In this document: in pieces, positions 60,297 to 64,000 of the stretch
Layout: each line of letters begins with the position of its first letter
Position numbering within the stretch: position 1 is the first letter of the stretch
NCBI GenBank assembly: GCA_023266355.1
Contig: JAHFQM010000001.1
Location: forward strand, 1 to 64,000
Source: Aquabacterium sp.
GTDB lineage: Bacteria > Pseudomonadota > Gammaproteobacteria > Burkholderiales > Burkholderiaceae_C
DNA: 64,000 nt
Reading direction: 5' to 3'
Program-made: the position numbers and the translations under genes
The notes under the pieces: generated by a model
Databases searched by the model: none
What the model saw: only the letters and a program-made list of their open reading frames with translations
What the model was told of the DNA's origin: nothing

Positions 60297-61628
60297 TCAG
60301 CCTTTGAGGCCCCGCCCGATGCCTTCGTAATCCAGACCGAACTGCTGGACCAGGCCTGGCTCGTACAGGTTGCGGCCGTCCAGCACCACGGGGCTCTTGA
60401 GCGTGGCCTTGATGCGGTCGAAGTCCGGGCTGCGGAATTCCTTCCACTCGGTCACGATCAGCAGCGCGTCGGCGCCATCGAGCGCGCCCATGGGGTTCTC
60501 GGCGTAGGTCAGGCGCGGTTCGTCACCGAAGATGCGCTGGGCCTCGGGCATGGCCACCGGGTCGTAGGCCGTCACGGTGGCGCCGCGCTGGAACAGCTCG
60601 GCCAGCACCACGCGGCTGGTGGCTTCGCGCATGTCGTCGGTGTTGGGCTTGAAGGCCAGGCCCCAGACGGCGAAGTGCTTGCCGGCCAGGTTCTCGCCGA
60701 AGCGGCGCGTCACCTTTTCGATCAGCACATGCTTCTGGTGGTCGTTGGCGGCTTCCACGGCCTTGAGCACCTTCAGCTCCTGGCCTTCGTCCGAAGCGGT
60801 CTTGATCAGGGCCTTGACGTCCTTGGGGAAGCAGCTGCCGCCGTAGCCGCAACCGGCGTACAGGAAGTGCGTGCCGATGCGCGGGTCGGAGCCGATGCCC
60901 AGACGCACCTGCTCGATGTCGGCGCCCATCTTCTCGGCCAGCAGGGCCAGCTCGTTCATGAAGCTGATGCGGGTGGCCAGCATGGCGTTGGCGGCGTACT
61001 TGGTCAGCTCGGCGCTGCGCACGTCCATCACCACCAGGCGCTCGTGGTTGCGCTGGAAGGGCGCGTACAGGGCGCGCATCAGCAAAATGGCTTGCTCGTC
61101 GTCGGCACCCACCACGATGCGGTCGGGGCGCATGAAGTCGTCGACTGCCGCGCCTTCTTTCAGGAACTCGGGGTTCGATACCACGGCGAACTTGGCGTCG
61201 GTGTCGCGCTTGGCGATCTCGTCGGCCACGGCGGCGCGCACCTTGTCGGCGGTGCCCACGGGCACGGTGGACTTGTCCACGATGACCTTGTAGTCCGTCA
61301 TCAGGCGGCCGATGTTGCGGGCCGCGGCCAGCACGTACTGCAGGTCGGCGCTGCCATCCTCATCGGGGGGCGTGCCCACGGCGATGAACTGGATGGTGCC
61401 GTGCGCCACCGCGCGTTCGATGTCGGTGGTGAAGTGCAGGCGCCCGGCCTTCACATTGCGGGCGACCACGAGGTCCAGGCCCGGTTCGTGGATGGGGATG
61501 CCGCCTTCTTCCAGGATGCGGATCTTGTTCGGGTCCACGTCCAGGCACAGCACGTCATTGCCCATTTCGGCGAGACAAGCGCCCGTGACCAGGCCGACGT
61601 AGCCGGTGCCGACAACAGAAACTTTCAT
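60297..61628 (-). CDS. ugd: UDP-glucose 6-dehydrogenase
   Basis: 443-aa NAD-dependent dehydrogenase oxidising UDP-glucose to UDP-glucuronate. The N-terminal Rossmann [14 protein letters not shown], the catalytic cysteine motif [11 protein letters not shown] and the C-terminal UDP-binding domain ([16 protein letters not shown]) are intact. The ATG at 61628 is the family start. It lies downstream of an epimerase gene and a nucleotidyltransferase on the same strand, giving a nucleotide-sugar set for surface polysaccharide. Confidence 0.97.
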   Translation of the reverse strand: MKVSVVGTGYVGLVTGACLAEMGNDVLCLDVDPNKIRILEEGGIPIHEPGLDLVVARNVKAGRLHFTTDIERAVAHGTIQFIAVGTPPDEDGSADLQYVLAAARNIGRLMTDYKVIVDKSTVPVGTADKVRAAVADEIAKRDTDAKFAVVSNPEFLKEGAAVDDFMRPDRIVVGADDEQAILLMRALYAPFQRNHERLVVMDVRSAELTKYAANAMLATRISFMNELALLAEKMGADIEQVRLGIGSDPRIGTHFLYAGCGYGGSCFPKDVKALIKTASDEGQELKVLKAVEAANDHQKHVLIEKVTRRFGENLAGKHFAVWGLAFKPNTDDMREATSRVVLAELFQRGATVTAYDPVAMPEAQRIFGDEPRLTYAENPMGALDGADALLIVTEWKEFRSPDFDRIKATLKSPVVLDGRNLYEPGLVQQFGLDYEGIGRGLKG

Positions 61629-61686
61629 GGTGGTGGATCTGTGGAATGTGAAGGGAAGGGGAGATTCTGACAGATGGCCGGGGGCC

Positions 61687-62706
61687 TCAGGCGCGGTGGT
61701 ACTGCCGGTACCAGGCAACGAAGCGGCCAATGCCCTCGCTCAGGCCGGTGTGTGGCGCCACGCCCGTCCAGGCCTGCAGGGCGCTGACGTCGGCGTAGGT
61801 GGCGAGCACGTCGCCGGGGGCCATGGGTTGCAGATCGAGTTGCGCGCTCACGCCCAGGGCGCTTTCCAGGGTGCGGATGAAATCCATCAGCTGCACGGGC
61901 TCGCTGTGGCCGATGTTGAACACCTTGTAGGGCGCCCAGGAGCCCGATGCCTGGGGCGCGGCGCGGTCGAAGGCGTCATCGGCCACCGGCGGGCGGTCCA
62001 GCGTGGCCACCACCCCGGCGACGATGTCGTCGATGAAGGTGAAGTCGCGCTGCATCTTGCCGTGGTTGAACACCTTGATGGGCTCACCGGCCAGGATGGC
62101 GCGCGTGAACAGCATCGGCGCCATGTCCGGTCGGCCCCAGGGCCCGTAGACCGTGAAAAAGCGCAGGCCGGTGGTCGGCAGGCCGTAGAGGTGGCTGTAG
62201 GTGTGGGCCATCAGCTCGTTGGCCTTCTTGGTGGCCGCGTACAGGCTGACGGGGTGGTCCACCGCGTCGTTTTCCGAGAACGGCATGCGGGTGTTGCCGC
62301 CGTACACGCTGGAGCTGCTGGCATAGACCAGGTGCGCCGTGCGGTGGCGGCGGCAGGCCTCCAGCATGTTCACGAAGCCCACCAGGTTGGATTGGGCGTA
62401 GGCGTGCGGGTGGGTCAGCGAGTAGCGCACCCCGGCCTGGGCGGCCAGGTGCACCACGCCGTCGAAGCCGTGGGCATCGAACAGGGCGTTCAGGCCGGCC
62501 ATGTCCACCAAGTCGGCTTCCACGAACTGAAAACGGCCGACGTCCGGACCCGCCTGCAACGAGGCCACACGGTCCCGCTTGAGCTGCGGGTCGTAGTAGT
62601 CGTTGAGGTTGTCCAGACCGATGACGGTGTCGCCGCGCGCCAGCAGCGCCTGTGACACGTGCATCCCGATGAAGCCGGCGGCGCCGGTGACCAGAATCTT
62701 GCGCAT
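61687..62706 (-). CDS. NAD-dependent epimerase, UDP-glucuronate 4-epimerase-like
   Basis: 339-aa extended short-chain dehydrogenase with GAAGFIG at the start, the [13 protein letters not shown] segment and the catalytic YAATKK. Sequence ([28 protein letters not shown]) fits UDP-glucuronate 4-epimerases, which would use the product of the neighbouring dehydrogenase to make UDP-galacturonate. Start at the ATG of MRKILVTG. Co-directional with both flanking genes. Confidence 0.9.
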   Translation of the reverse strand: MRKILVTGAAGFIGMHVSQALLARGDTVIGLDNLNDYYDPQLKRDRVASLQAGPDVGRFQFVEADLVDMAGLNALFDAHGFDGVVHLAAQAGVRYSLTHPHAYAQSNLVGFVNMLEACRRHRTAHLVYASSSSVYGGNTRMPFSENDAVDHPVSLYAATKKANELMAHTYSHLYGLPTTGLRFFTVYGPWGRPDMAPMLFTRAILAGEPIKVFNHGKMQRDFTFIDDIVAGVVATLDRPPVADDAFDRAAPQASGSWAPYKVFNIGHSEPVQLMDFIRTLESALGVSAQLDLQPMAPGDVLATYADVSALQAWTGVAPHTGLSEGIGRFVAWYRQYHRA

Positions 62707-62761
62707 GCCGGTATTGTCCGTCAGGCGCGGGCCATCAGGCGCCACGGGCCCAGCGCGTGCA

Positions 62762-63865
62762 TCAAGCGCGCGCATCTCCCCAGCGCAGCGAGGTGGTCTC
62801 GTCGCCCTGGTAGGTGGTCTTGCCGTGGCGGTCCACGCAGTACTGCGGCGAGGCCACCACGTCTTCGAGCACCGTGTTCTCGGACACCCGGGTGTACTCG
62901 AACAACACGCTGCGTTTGACGCTGCAGCCCTGGCGCAGGCGGCTGCCATGGCCGATCCAGCACGGGCCTTCCAGGGTCACGCCCGGCTCCACGCAGCTGC
63001 CCGAGCCGATGTACACCGGCCCGCTGATTTTCACCGTGTCCCAGTCGATGCGGGTGTTCAGGCCCACCCAGACGCCCGGGCGCACTTCCTTGCCGGGCAT
63101 GTCCATCTGGGCCACCTCACCGGCCAGCACGCGCTGGCAGACGGCCCAGTAGTCGGACACGCGGCCGATGTCGATCCAGTTGAAATGGCGGCTCTGGGCG
63201 TAGAAGGGCAGGCCTTTTTCCACCAGCAGGGGGAAGAGCTGGCTGCCGATGTCGAACTCGCGGTCGGGCGGGATCAGGTCGATCACGCTGGGCTCGAAGA
63301 TGTAGATGCCGGTGGACGCCAGCTGGGATTTGGCCGCTTCGGGCTCGGGCTTTTCCTGGAAGGACGTGACCCGGCCATCCTTGTCGGCCACGACGATGCC
63401 GTAGTTTTTGACCTGGTCCAGTGGCACTTCCAGCGTCACCACGCTGGCCAGCGCGCCTTTGGACTTGTGCTCGAACAGGGCGGCTTGCAGGTCCAGGTCG
63501 ATGATGGCGTCGCCACAGAGGACGATGGTGGTGTCGTCGAAGAATCCTGAGAAATCCTGGATGCGGCGCATGCCGCCGGCCGAACCCAGCGGGCGGGGCA
63601 CGATGTCACCGTGCTCGCGGGCGCCTTCGAAGGCGTAGCCGATCTCCACGCCCCAGCGGTGGCCGTCGCCGAAATAGTTCTCGATCTTCCAGTGGTTGAA
63701 AGCCACGTTGACCATGATGTCGCGCACGCCGTAGCGGGCCAGGTGCTCGATGATGTACTCCATCACCGGCTTGCCCAGGATGGGCACCATGGGCTTGGGC
63801 GTTTGCTTGGTCAGGGGCCTGACGCGGGTGCCCTGGCCGGCGGCCAGGATCATCGCTTTTGCCAT
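62762..63865 (-). CDS. Sugar-1-phosphate nucleotidyltransferase with left-handed helix
   Basis: 367 aa: an N-terminal NTP-transferase domain (AAGQGTRVRPLTKQTPKPMVPI, FLCGDAI-type and ASTGIYIFEP motifs, about 1-235) and a C-terminal hexapeptide-repeat beta-helix (about 260-350). It resembles mannose-1-phosphate guanylyltransferase or glucose-1-phosphate nucleotidyltransferase; which sugar and nucleotide cannot be fixed from sequence alone. First gene of the minus-strand sugar-nucleotide set. The ATG of MAKAMILAAG is the clear start. Confidence 0.88.
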   Translation of the reverse strand: MAKAMILAAGQGTRVRPLTKQTPKPMVPILGKPVMEYIIEHLARYGVRDIMVNVAFNHWKIENYFGDGHRWGVEIGYAFEGAREHGDIVPRPLGSAGGMRRIQDFSGFFDDTTIVLCGDAIIDLDLQAALFEHKSKGALASVVTLEVPLDQVKNYGIVVADKDGRVTSFQEKPEPEAAKSQLASTGIYIFEPSVIDLIPPDREFDIGSQLFPLLVEKGLPFYAQSRHFNWIDIGRVSDYWAVCQRVLAGEVAQMDMPGKEVRPGVWVGLNTRIDWDTVKISGPVYIGSGSCVEPGVTLEGPCWIGHGSRLRQGCSVKRSVLFEYTRVSENTVLEDVVASPQYCVDRHGKTTYQGDETTSLRWGDARA

Positions 63866-64000
63866 ATCGGGTCTTTCGGCTGTTTGTGTGGCGTGTGACG
63901 CAATGATGACGCAAGGCAGGGCAAAGTTCCCTTGCGAGCGCTGTCGGCATGCCCCCGAATGCAGGGTGGTGCGCACTGGCCAGCGCCCGTCAAGGAAGAT

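Noticed and set aside
57256..60447. 1063-codon open frame antisense to the Spy-regulator-kinase genes
   Set aside because: It crosses three well-supported genes and has no domains of its own.

Overview
The window is high-GC chromosomal DNA of a betaproteobacterium, most likely of the order Burkholderiales (Comamonadaceae or the Leptothrix/Rubrivivax group). The evidence is protein style and gene content: a CIRCE-controlled groESL, Entner-Doudoroff genes edd/eda, an LldR-LldP lactate locus, a cheR-cheD-cheB set beside a MinD-like flagellar ATPase, and PEP carboxylase. No 16S rRNA gene is present, so the placement is an inference.

Layout. 1-2300 is a decayed accessory patch: tniQ and tniB transposition remnants beside tandem transposon-end-like repeats, an unknown 358-aa gene, and the tail of a UvrD-type helicase. 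2367-22680 is core chromosome: groES-groEL behind a combined sigma70/sigma32-like promoter with a CIRCE operator; a divergent lactate locus (FadR-type regulator; FAD/Fe-S D-lactate dehydrogenase; lactate permease) with two operator-like palindromes between the arms; a patatin/surface-antigen outer-membrane protein; cheR-cheD-cheB; a GGDEF protein overlapping a MinD/FlhG-like ATPase; truncated haemoglobin, Smr protein, RadC, SlpA-type FKBP, ispH, serS and tRNA-Ser(CGA).

22681-50710 is a ~28-kb integrative island inserted at the 3' end of tRNA-Ser. A 14-bp copy of the tRNA end recurs at 50697-50710, next to a tyrosine integrase. The integrase, an AlpA regulator and a YagK/Gp2-like protein form a P4-satellite-like module at the right end. 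The left part (23.2-31.4 kb) carries a DUF932 gene, two tiny overlapping membrane-protein genes, a lipoprotein, and a minus-strand operon (AAA+ ATPase lacking its front, membrane protein, zinc-ribbon/J-like protein). That operon meets, head to head at about 29.45 kb, the remnant of another gene and an SMC-like ATPase. The middle (31.9-46 kb) is a high-GC envelope and sulfur-stress cluster: a sulfite dehydrogenase pair (SorA/SorB-like), two ECF sigma factors each with a membrane-bound candidate anti-sigma factor, beta-propeller and other exported proteins, a metallo-beta-lactamase-fold protein, a YeiH-type transporter and a LysR regulator.

The strongest new observation is a pair of promoter families inside that cluster. 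GGAATA-N16-CGTC lies upstream of four minus-strand transcription units, including the operon of one ECF factor. GGAATG-N16-GCTC lies upstream of two units, including the operon of the other ECF factor and the sulfite dehydrogenase. The spacing is exactly 16 in all six. This suggests two self-controlled ECF regulons carried on one mobile island.

50711-64000 returns to core chromosome: pgl-edd-eda, ppc, a Spy/CpxP-like protein with an OmpR-type two-component pair, then a minus-strand nucleotide-sugar set (nucleotidyltransferase, UDP-glucuronate epimerase-like protein, UDP-glucose dehydrogenase) for surface polysaccharide.
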